A DNA stretch of 64,000 nt from Bacteroidales bacterium (GTDB lineage Bacteria > Bacteroidota > Bacteroidia > Bacteroidales > UBA12077), in NCBI GenBank assembly GCA_019038645.1, contig JAHOYT010000036.1, forward strand, positions 1 through 64,000. Direction: 5' to 3'. The position numbers were made by a program, and so were the translations under genes. Numbering within the stretch: the stretch's first letter is position 1; each line of letters begins with the position of its first letter. Positions 1 through 7,437 of this stretch are shown in pieces. The notes beneath the pieces were generated by a model that did not search any database, was not told the DNA's origin, and saw nothing but the letters and a program-made list of their open reading frames with translations.

Positions 1-29
1 TTAGTCAGCACTATTTTAATCTATGTTTT

Positions 30-752
30 TCAACCTATCTGGTCAAGAAATTGTGCCTGAAAATCTCTCCACACCTCATTAGGCATGTCTGACAGTGGAT
101 TGTCTGATAATTCACCACCTTCCTGCATAATTACTTGTGACATTTCAGGTGATAGCTTTTTTACAGATATGGCCGCAAAATCCTTGAATCTTGCTAACTC
201 TTCTTTTGCCCATTTTTCTGCATCTTCAGCAACTAAACATGAATTAGTTTCTGCAATCCATTTTTCGGGTTTTATTTTTAAAATCCATCCTTTTCCATAT
301 GGATCTTCATTCATAATCCCCGGATTTTCATTAATAGATGTATTTACACTTTTAATTTCGCCGGAAATAGGAGACGATATATTCAACTGTTTCCCATCTT
401 GTTCAATTTGTGCAATTATATCTCCGGGACTAACTTTATCACCAGGTTGTTTAATGTTGCTTAGATTCACCTCGCCCGTAATATGCATAAGTAGATCATC
501 TAATCCTACTTTAGCATTACCTGATTTTTCCAATTGCATCCATGTGTGATTTTTACTATAAAATAACCCTAGTGGTATTTTAAGGATTTTTTCAGAGAGT
601 ATACCAATAACCTGTTTAAATTTTTCTTTTACAGCCATTGGGTTTTTAAGATATAACCAAAATGGAATTAGAATAGCAAAAAATGCTATTGTCATTAAAT
701 ATTCAATTCCTTTTGTTTCGAAAATGTTTACATAACTAAAGCTTTCTTCCAT
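30..752 (-). CDS. Membrane-anchored GcvH-like lipoyl-domain protein
   Basis: The 240-residue product has one membrane helix (about residues 17-35) followed by basic residues, so the rest should lie in the cytoplasm. Residues about 65-165 resemble glycine cleavage H protein: an HTWMQ start, VGLDDLLMHITGEV, and a hairpin GKQLNISSPISGEI in which K121 sits at or one residue away from the usual lipoyl-lysine position. The C-terminal tail (GGE, D, P, then EVW..FQ..F) is shared with the lipoyl fusion protein at 2995-4677, so the two are paralogues. The gene ends the visible part of a redox operon, 32 bases after the HybB-like gene. Family knowledge: GcvH-like proteins carry lipoate for glycine cleavage, and some (LbpA) serve sulfur oxidation. 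The role here is not known, and lipoylation is inferred. Confidence 0.8.
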   Translation of the reverse strand: MEESFSYVNIFETKGIEYLMTIAFFAILIPFWLYLKNPMAVKEKFKQVIGILSEKILKIPLGLFYSKNHTWMQLEKSGNAKVGLDDLLMHITGEVNLSNIKQPGDKVSPGDIIAQIEQDGKQLNISSPISGEIKSVNTSINENPGIMNEDPYGKGWILKIKPEKWIAETNSCLVAEDAEKWAKEELARFKDFAAISVKKLSPEMSQVIMQEGGELSDNPLSDMPNEVWRDFQAQFLDQIG

Positions 753-784
753 AATATGTGTTTTTAATGTGAATAGTATATGTT

Positions 785-2014
785 TTAATGTGAATCTTTT
801 ACCCAGGATGGAGATTTACGAAGAACAGGCATTCGCCTTATAATCCATCGAAATACCCAAATTTCAATAAGAATAATTGTGAATGTAACAATAAACTCTT
901 TCCAATCAGGAACGTATCTTACAACAGCATCCCACTTATAAGCAATAATTGAGACATTCATCCTGTTAAGGATAATTCCAACTAAGGTCATTATAGATGC
1001 AACTTTAATCCAGAGTATTTTTTTGTTTCTATAACTGTAATAAAATAAGATCATAGGTAATAATACAAACCCAATGACTTCTACTAAAAACCACAGTCCC
1101 ATTTTAGTTGACAGATATTGCCAGTTTTGTTCATGTACAAAAATAAGGACCAATAAAAACAGGTATACAAACATACCTCCGGTGCAAATTTTAGATAGGC
1201 CATGTAAGATGCTATTATGTTTTTCATGGCTGCCTTCTTCAAATTGGTCTGAAAATACCTTGTGGCTAATGGAACCTTCAAAGATTACCATGGAGATTCC
1301 ACCAAAAACACTGGATACAACAAACATTAATGGCATATATGAATTATACCATAAAGGATGTATTTTTTCTTTAGCCATTAAAAACAATGCACCGATACCG
1401 GATTGGTGTAAAACAGATAATGTTATTCCAAAGATAACTGCAGCCAGAGTCAATCCGGAAAGTGCTTTTCTTAATTTACGAGCACCAAGCCATTCTGCTA
1501 TTGCAGGCGAAAATTCCAGAAATAAAGCGAGCATATACAATAAAAAATGCCAACCTACCAGGAATAGGACAGAGCTAACACCGAAGTTATTTCCAATAAT
1601 GACATTTACAATACTTAATGGTCTACCTAAATCAAGTAGTAATGCGCCTGAATAAAATAAATAAGCTAAAAATCCATTAAGAACCGTAACCCGTACAATT
1701 GGCTTATACTTTTCCATGTTTAATATATAAACAAGAAATACCAATACATAAGCACCACCGGCAAAAGCAACTCCGGTTACAACATCAAATCCAATCCAGA
1801 GTCCCCAGGGAACATCTTGTGACAAGTTTGTTACTGAACCTATTCCGTTCCAGAATCTTAAAAATATAATTATAATTCCCACCAACATTATTGGTGCACT
1901 TATAATATTGAATGGTGTAAAAATTTTACCTTTTGGCTTTAATTCACTTAATATAAAAGGCCAAATTTTATTTTCACGCTTTTCTTTTGATTGTACATTT
2001 ATTGCTTGACTCAT
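785..2014 (-). CDS. hybB: HybB/NrfD-family integral membrane quinone-interacting subunit
   Basis: The 409-residue protein is almost entirely hydrophobic, with about ten predicted membrane helices. It matches the HybB branch of the NrfD superfamily: segments such as GSVTNLSQDVPWGLWIGFD, LLDLGRP, SVLF and HQSGIGALF..KIHPLWY are closely like E. coli HybB, the membrane anchor that passes electrons between hydrogenase-2 and the quinone pool. Its start overlaps the stop of the upstream Fe-S gene by four bases (ATGA), indicating translational coupling. No hydrogenase large or small subunit is visible, so the electron donor or acceptor is unknown and could lie left of the window. The symbol denotes family resemblance only. 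Confidence 0.88.
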   Translation of the reverse strand: MSQAINVQSKEKRENKIWPFILSELKPKGKIFTPFNIISAPIMLVGIIIIFLRFWNGIGSVTNLSQDVPWGLWIGFDVVTGVAFAGGAYVLVFLVYILNMEKYKPIVRVTVLNGFLAYLFYSGALLLDLGRPLSIVNVIIGNNFGVSSVLFLVGWHFLLYMLALFLEFSPAIAEWLGARKLRKALSGLTLAAVIFGITLSVLHQSGIGALFLMAKEKIHPLWYNSYMPLMFVVSSVFGGISMVIFEGSISHKVFSDQFEEGSHEKHNSILHGLSKICTGGMFVYLFLLVLIFVHEQNWQYLSTKMGLWFLVEVIGFVLLPMILFYYSYRNKKILWIKVASIMTLVGIILNRMNVSIIAYKWDAVVRYVPDWKEFIVTFTIILIEIWVFRWIIRRMPVLRKSPSWVKDSH

Positions 2015-2904
2015 TGTTCGTCCTCCGTTTTTGTTTTATTAGACTTGGTTGCTTCATAAATTCCCAAAAGGGCTGCCGGAAGCAAGATATCTACAGGAGC
2101 AATGGCTCCAATAAAACCTTTTGTCAGTGAAGGGTATGATTTATTCTGAATATTAGTTTTAAATCCTATTTCTTTAAATGGTACAGGTGATAAATATAGA
2201 AATCCCGCGCCACCAGCTTCATGTTCACCATAAATATGATCATAATATAAATCCGGGTTTTCTACTATTCTCTTCCTTGCTTCCTTTAGAAGTTCTTTTC
2301 TTGTACCAAACATTAATGCTTCTGCAGGACAATTTTCGACACAAGCAGGAATTCCACCTTCTTGTAACCTCTCATTACACATTGTACACTTAACAATCTC
2401 AGGATTAGTACTATGATACTCGAATTTAGGAACATCAAACGGACATGATATCATACAGTATCGACAACCCATACATTTATTTTCTCTCCAAATTACAGGT
2501 CCCTCATAAGTTTTATGCATAGCTTCTGTTAGGCATGCGGCACCGCATGCAGGTTCGTTACAATGCATACATTGCATTTTAGCATAAACCTCACCTTTTG
2601 ATGTGTTATATGCATTAATTACAGTGCGTCGATTTTCATTTGATTTTCTAACAACTTCAGTTGTTGGATAGTCGTCTGGATCAGGTTCTGGTAGCCCGTG
2701 CTCTTTCGCACAGACTATTTCACATTCCTGGCAGCCAACACAGCGGGTTGAGTCATAAAGGACTCCAACGAACTCTTTTTCTTTTTCTTTTTTGTACCCT
2801 GTTAGCTTTCCTTTTTCCTGACTTGCATTTAGTTTTTTGCCAAAAGCAAGTGAGGCACCTGTTAAGCCAAGTACTTTGAAAAAATTTAATCTATTTATTC
2901 CCAT
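2011..2904 (-). CDS. hybA: HybA-like periplasmic 4Fe-4S ferredoxin subunit
   Basis: The 297-residue protein has four groups of cysteines typical of four [4Fe-4S] clusters: C55/C58/C61/C65, C112/C115/C120/C124, C144/C147/C150/C154 and C173/C176/C188/C192. The N-terminus (NRLNFFKVLGLTGASLAFG) looks like a Tat-type signal but has only one of the two arginines. A hydrophobic stretch near residues 262-282 would anchor it to the membrane, as in E. coli HybA. It should relay electrons to or from the HybB-like protein, with which it is translationally coupled. Catalytic subunits are not present in the window. The degenerate Tat motif leaves the export route uncertain. Confidence 0.88.
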   Translation of the reverse strand: MGINRLNFFKVLGLTGASLAFGKKLNASQEKGKLTGYKKEKEKEFVGVLYDSTRCVGCQECEIVCAKEHGLPEPDPDDYPTTEVVRKSNENRRTVINAYNTSKGEVYAKMQCMHCNEPACGAACLTEAMHKTYEGPVIWRENKCMGCRYCMISCPFDVPKFEYHSTNPEIVKCTMCNERLQEGGIPACVENCPAEALMFGTRKELLKEARKRIVENPDLYYDHIYGEHEAGGAGFLYLSPVPFKEIGFKTNIQNKSYPSLTKGFIGAIAPVDILLPAALLGIYEATKSNKTKTEDEQ

Positions 2905-2949
2905 ATCATGTTATTTGTTTGGTTAATAATACTTTATTGTTGTTATATT

Positions 2950-3000
2950 GATATTCTATAGTTATTCTATTGTTATTCTATTGTTATTCTATTGTTATTT
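2950..3000. repeat. 11-bp tandem repeat between two redox genes
   Basis: The unit GTTATTCTATT occurs three times perfectly (2961-2993), preceded by one imperfect copy and followed by a partial copy. It occupies the short gap between the Fe-S gene and the lipoyl fusion gene and runs over the fusion gene's stop codon (2995-2997). Confidence 0.85.
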
Positions 3001-4677
3001 TACCCGATTAATAAATCCGGATTGAAATTCTTCCCAAACCTCTGGTCCAAAACTTTCCATTGGACTATCATTCATTTCTCCACCATCCTGAATTACAAGT
3101 TGTAGATTATTGGCAACTTTTAGCTTGATCGTGGAAGAAAAGAAAAACTTCAGACGGGAAAACTCATTTTTAAGCCATGATTTATATGTTTTACCCATAA
3201 AAAAGGGTTGAATCTCTTTCAGCCAGTTATTGGACTCAATAACATAAACCCAACCTTCTGAGTACGGAGAAGAATTTATTATGGATGAGTCAGCATTAAG
3301 TTGAACATTATTTTCTTTAATCATTCCGGAAACAGGTGAATGAATATTCAGTTGCTTACCATATTGGATGAGCGTAAGGAAAGGCTCTCCTTTTTTTACC
3401 ATTTCACCGGGGTTCTTCATTTTTACCTTTGTAATTTGACCCGTCACATGCTGAAGGAAATCAGCTATCCCTATTCTTACATATCCATCCTTCTCCATAA
3501 AGGCCCAGGTATGCGATTTGTCAAAGAAAATTCCATTTGGTGCCACCACAGAGGATTCTATAAAAACTTTTGGAATGTTTGCATTGTCAACAACAGTATC
3601 CAGTTTCTTAACTTTAAGATGCCAAATTGATATAAACATTATGAAAGCACCGGTAACTATTAGTACAATTACCAATAACGGGGTTATAGCACGCGCTGGT
3701 TTATGAACTTCAATTATCGTTTTCTGATTGTCATATAATCCTTGCACTTCACGTTGTCTCTCGCTAAGAATAAGTCCGGAATAGCCCCCGGCAGAGAGGT
3801 ATTCCTGTCCTTCAGTAACTACCCACTTAAGAAATTTCTGTTCATTACTATTTATCGGTTGATTACCTGTGATTGTGTAAATATTACTGTATAATACCTT
3901 TGGGTATTTTCCAATCCAAACCCCTCTTTCCAAATCATTAGGATTATTATAGATATTCTCAACAAAATCTACTTTATCGTTCCCATTAATATCAATAGGG
4001 ATAAGACTTATACCTTCTTTTATTTTATGACTCTCAGAATCCACAATATCTACCAACTTACAGAATCCCAGCGAGTATTTATCATTATGAATTTCTTTTA
4101 ACATTTCATCAATTCCATTGACATTCTTTCCATTTATGTTACGCATATCAATTTGCATAAATTCAGCCATGTAAAGCTTAATTGATTCATTGTTAATGCT
4201 GTAGCAATTTACAGGAATTGAAAGTTCATTATTAAGCAAGGTTCCCCAGGTTAAGTTACCTGTATTTGTAAATAGATCAGCAAATTCTTCGGGTGAAATG
4301 CCCCTTCTGAATATCTCTTCCAGGAATGGATTTTCCGGGTTCATTACGGGTACAATTATATCCTTGCCTACTGTCATTTTCCAAACAGATTTGTGATTCG
4401 CAACAGGAAGGTAATTTTGTGTGATTAAGCCAATATTTCCAGGCGCATCTGTCATAGAGATTACCCTGTTTGCAGGGACATTGGAAACCTTAATTTTAGC
4501 TTCCGGATTGTTTCTTACATATGCACTTGCCCAGGTTGTGGTAATGTCAAGCAGGTCCGGACTGGCCCAAACATGAATTGAATCTTCCACCGTTGTGCTG
4601 TGCACTGATGACATAGTATTCGTAGAAAAAACTACAAGGAATGTCACCGAACTGATTAATACAATTAAATTTTTCAT
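2995..4677 (-). CDS. Periplasmic-binding domain fused through a membrane helix to a GcvH-like lipoyl domain
   Basis: The 560-residue protein starts with a signal peptide. Residues about 30-310 resemble PstS-type periplasmic substrate-binding proteins (SIHVWASPDLLDITTTWA, later KFLKWVVTEGQEYLSAGGY). A membrane helix follows (about 330-352), then a GcvH-like domain (about 375-490) with GKQLNIHSPVSG, where K441 is the candidate lipoyl lysine. The C-terminal tail (GGEMNDSP, EVWEEFQ) matches that of the 240-residue protein at 30-752. The predicted topology places the binding domain in the periplasm and the lipoyl domain in the cytoplasm, where lipoylation happens. It is the first gene of the HybA/HybB-like operon. 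The ligand is unknown; phosphate or another oxyanion is only a family-based guess. Confidence 0.82.
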   Translation of the reverse strand: MKNLIVLISSVTFLVVFSTNTMSSVHSTTVEDSIHVWASPDLLDITTTWASAYVRNNPEAKIKVSNVPANRVISMTDAPGNIGLITQNYLPVANHKSVWKMTVGKDIIVPVMNPENPFLEEIFRRGISPEEFADLFTNTGNLTWGTLLNNELSIPVNCYSINNESIKLYMAEFMQIDMRNINGKNVNGIDEMLKEIHNDKYSLGFCKLVDIVDSESHKIKEGISLIPIDINGNDKVDFVENIYNNPNDLERGVWIGKYPKVLYSNIYTITGNQPINSNEQKFLKWVVTEGQEYLSAGGYSGLILSERQREVQGLYDNQKTIIEVHKPARAITPLLVIVLIVTGAFIMFISIWHLKVKKLDTVVDNANIPKVFIESSVVAPNGIFFDKSHTWAFMEKDGYVRIGIADFLQHVTGQITKVKMKNPGEMVKKGEPFLTLIQYGKQLNIHSPVSGMIKENNVQLNADSSIINSSPYSEGWVYVIESNNWLKEIQPFFMGKTYKSWLKNEFSRLKFFFSSTIKLKVANNLQLVIQDGGEMNDSPMESFGPEVWEEFQSGFINRVK

Positions 4678-5093
4678 ATCTATATGGTTTTAAATTATCC
4701 GCATTGTTTTACTATTATGCAGTTTCGTTATTGCCAAGACAAACTGTGTGCCAAATCAAGAAAATGAGTTATAAGGATCAGTAAATCAGCTAAATAAAAG
4801 ACCGACGAGTTTATATAAACATACATTTACTGTTGAATATTACTACACAGTATTATGACGACCACTGTGAACAATATAATATACAACTACATACAAAGCC
4901 TGTTGAATTATACATCACATGATGTATAATTCAACAGGCGCCTTTGTATGCCTTGTTGCTTGTACGTCGTGGCGAGCTTATTAAGAGTTTTGCCATAATA
5001 AGATTTTAGAAGTCTTAAGGCATTGCATTAACCTTTTTTCAGTTCTGTTCTTTTTTATTAAATATTTTTATTCTTATCTTCATCTTAATAAAA
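4678..5093. other. Intergenic region between redox operon and restriction-modification genes
   Basis: No gene is visible in these 416 bases. It separates two divergent units and holds a long palindrome (4890-4950) and, just after it, a patch richer in G+C than its surroundings (about 4938-4982). Promoters for both units must lie here, but I see no convincing TAnnTTTG element. Confidence 0.6.
4890..4950. repeat. 61-bp near-perfect palindrome upstream of the R-M genes
   Basis: Inner arms of 19 bases (4899-4917 and 4920-4938) are perfectly complementary around a 2-base spacer. Outer arms of 9 bases (catacaaag at 4890-4898, ctttgtatg at 4942-4950) extend the stem, with a three-base bulge (cgc, 4939-4941) on one side. 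No T-run follows, so a simple terminator is unlikely. It may be a mobile-element remnant or a binding site. Confidence 0.8.
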
Positions 5094-6095
5094 ATGGATT
5101 TGCTTTTAACGTTATTCATGAATAAAACAGAGTTAATATCTAATTTGCATCAATTGGTAAGCTTGAATGTTATTGGAGATAAACAGCTTTTTAACAGATA
5201 TAAAGGATTTTATACAGAGCTTTTATTTGAAGAAAAAATAAGTTCATTCAAAAATTTTGAAAATTTTTCAGGTGGATACATGATTCCTAAAACCAGTAAT
5301 GAATCATCATTAAGGGATTCTGTTTATTTTACATGTATTCATATCAGATCAGACCTTAAACGATATGAGGAGTTATATACAATTCTTGCGGAAGTTGGAT
5401 TTGCTGAAATGTTTTTGATCAAATATGATACAAATATACTCAATTGCAAGGAAGTAATAAAGCTTGAAAATAAGACATATAGCTTTCCTGTGCCGGAATT
5501 TAGAATTTTTGCATTTAATTATAAATTATTAAAATTTGAATACCAGTCAAATGATATCGAGATACTTTCAGGTTTGTTTAAAAGCAAAAAGATTCGTAAT
5601 AAAAATAAACACCAGATAAATAAAGAAACTAAGAATTGGTTGCATAATAAACTTAATGATTTCTGTTACGAGGAGTTATTCAAAATTTATGTTAACCGGC
5701 TAATCTTTGATGGTTATATTGGGTTTTCAAAATATAAAGGAAAGCCCGCTGATATAGATTATATAATTAAAAAGTCTGATGGTAAATATAAACTTCTGGA
5801 AATAAAAGAAAAAGATTTGCCTAAACGTAGTAAAACAGGATTTGGACTTGATACAGGAAGATTAGATGATTTTAGAAAAATGCAGAATAAAACCGGATTG
5901 GATTATATATTAATTGTCAGACATATTAATAACCAAAAAGACAGAGAATTAATTAACTGGAAATATATAACAGTTAATGATTTTAATAATGATTGTAAAG
6001 ATGAAAAACCAATACAGGGTGGAACAGGAATGAGAAGTGTAAATTCTTCCAATCCAACTTTAATTTGCTCTTTGGATAAGTTCGGTGTTTTATAA
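5094..6095 (+). CDS. Probable type II restriction endonuclease (PD-(D/E)xK fold)
   Basis: The 333-residue protein is not closely recognisable, but residues 220-238 show a candidate nuclease site: ADID (D220/D222), then a short loop, then LLEIKEK with E236 and K238 in E-x-K spacing. It lies 38 bases upstream of a DNA cytosine methyltransferase on the same strand, the usual arrangement of a type II restriction-modification pair. The protein is lysine- and asparagine-rich. A second in-frame ATG at 5118 is an alternative start. Recognition sequence cannot be inferred. I see no controller (C) protein gene. Assignment rests on motif plus neighbour. Confidence 0.72.
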   Translation: MDLLLTLFMNKTELISNLHQLVSLNVIGDKQLFNRYKGFYTELLFEEKISSFKNFENFSGGYMIPKTSNESSLRDSVYFTCIHIRSDLKRYEELYTILAEVGFAEMFLIKYDTNILNCKEVIKLENKTYSFPVPEFRIFAFNYKLLKFEYQSNDIEILSGLFKSKKIRNKNKHQINKETKNWLHNKLNDFCYEELFKIYVNRLIFDGYIGFSKYKGKPADIDYIIKKSDGKYKLLEIKEKDLPKRSKTGFGLDTGRLDDFRKMQNKTGLDYILIVRHINNQKDRELINWKYITVNDFNNDCKDEKPIQGGTGMRSVNSSNPTLICSLDKFGVL

Positions 6096-6133
6096 TTATC
6101 TTTGTAAACTTCATAAATAACTATTAAAAATTA

Positions 6134-7066
6134 ATGAATAATAAAGTTAAAATAATCGATTTGTTTGCCGGAATAGGAGGTATTAGAATTGGTTTTGAAA
6201 AGGCTTCCGGCAATAATGTAGATTGTGTTTTTACAAGCGAGCTTGATAAATTTTCGATTCAGACTTATAAAGCAAACTTTCCTGATGAAGAAATTTATGG
6301 AGATATAACGCAAATTAATGCTGTAGATGTTCCTGACCATGATATTTTATTGGCAGGTTTTCCGTGCCAGCCATTTTCACAGGCTGGTTTAAAGAAGGGT
6401 TTTGCAGATACAAGAGGAACCTTATTCTTTGATATAGAAAGGATTCTTATTGCTAAAAAACCAAAAGCATTTTTACTCGAGAATGTAAAACAACTGAAAG
6501 GACACGATAAGGGAAGAACATTAATAACGATTATTAAACATTTAAAAATGATTGGATATGAGAATGTTCAGTATAAAGTTTTAAGAGCAAGAGATTTTGG
6601 TTTGCCACAAAACAGAGAAAGAATTTATATTGTTGGATTTCTCGATAAAAGTATAAACTTTGGATTCCCTGAGCCTACAAACGACCTGGTAAGTGTTGGA
6701 AATATCCTGGAGGAATCAGTAGATCCCAAATATACAATATCGGATAAATTATGGTCAGGACATAAGAGAAGGAAAAAAGAGAATAAACTGAACGGAAAAG
6801 GGTTCGGTTATGGAATTGTTAATAAGCATTCAGAATACACTAATACAATATCTGCAAGATATTACAAGGATGGCAGTGAAATTCTTGTGGAACAAAAAGA
6901 AGGGAATCCCCGTAAATTAACACCTCGCGAAGCTGCAAGGCTACAAGGCTTTCCTGAAAATTTTGAAATTCCGGTTTCCGATACTCAGGCATACAGACAA
7001 TTCGGGAATAGTGTCCCGGTAAAAGTGATCGAGAAAATTGCACAAAAGATTTTAAAGCACCTGTAA
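6134..7066 (+). CDS. DNA (cytosine-5)-methyltransferase
   Basis: The 310-residue protein carries the ordered C5-methyltransferase motifs: SAM-binding DLFAGIGGIRIGFE (motif I) near the start, GFPCQPFSQAG with catalytic C78 (motif IV), ENV (motif VI), QNRERIYIVGF (motif VIII), then a short target-recognition region, RKLTPREAARLQGFP (motif IX) and QFGNSVPVKVIEKIA (motif X). It should methylate cytosine in the recognition site of the preceding nuclease and protect host DNA. The compact length fits single-target type II enzymes. The specificity is not deducible from sequence alone. Confidence 0.95.
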   Translation: MNNKVKIIDLFAGIGGIRIGFEKASGNNVDCVFTSELDKFSIQTYKANFPDEEIYGDITQINAVDVPDHDILLAGFPCQPFSQAGLKKGFADTRGTLFFDIERILIAKKPKAFLLENVKQLKGHDKGRTLITIIKHLKMIGYENVQYKVLRARDFGLPQNRERIYIVGFLDKSINFGFPEPTNDLVSVGNILEESVDPKYTISDKLWSGHKRRKKENKLNGKGFGYGIVNKHSEYTNTISARYYKDGSEILVEQKEGNPRKLTPREAARLQGFPENFEIPVSDTQAYRQFGNSVPVKVIEKIAQKILKHL

Positions 7067-7437
7067 AATCGATTTTTATTCTTAACAGTTATATCCATTT
7101 GGTAAATTATTAAATAATAATACTGTTCTTTATGCTGTGATTAACAGCGTTATAGAGATTGCAGAATGTATATTTAAATATTGCTGATGAATTACGTAAA
7201 AATAACTGTAGAAAAGATAATAATAAATGTATTATAAATATCGAAATTGCTTTATTAACAGAATTTTAATTAGTTTTATCTAAAGTATTATGATATTGAT
7301 CAAAATTATAAAGTTAATTACACATATTATTGTGTCTAAACGCAACAATTAGTGGTGTTTTAATGTAAACATATTAAATTTGTACTTTTATTATCAAGAT
7401 TTTGGGATATTAATGAATTAATAGCCGGTATATTATT
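7067..7437. other. AT-rich intergenic region before the giant surface protein gene
   Basis: These 371 bases contain no recognisable gene. They are very AT-rich and hold the candidate promoter for the 3013-residue protein near the right end (7375-7382). No terminator hairpin was found after the methyltransferase. Confidence 0.6.
7375..7382 (+). promoter_or_regulatory. Candidate Bacteroidota -7 promoter element (TAnnTTTG)
   Basis: TAAATTTG matches the Bacteroidota -7 consensus exactly and lies 55 bases before the start of the 3013-residue protein gene. The -33 region is only a partial match, so this is a candidate. Confidence 0.4.

Noticed and set aside
1-4677. Calling the left-edge operon a [NiFe] hydrogenase
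   Set aside because: Only HybA- and HybB-like subunits are present; no catalytic subunit or maturation gene is visible.
4890-4950. The long palindrome as an integron attC site
   Set aside because: It lacks RYYYAAC and GTTRRRY ends at the expected places, and no integron integrase is in the window.
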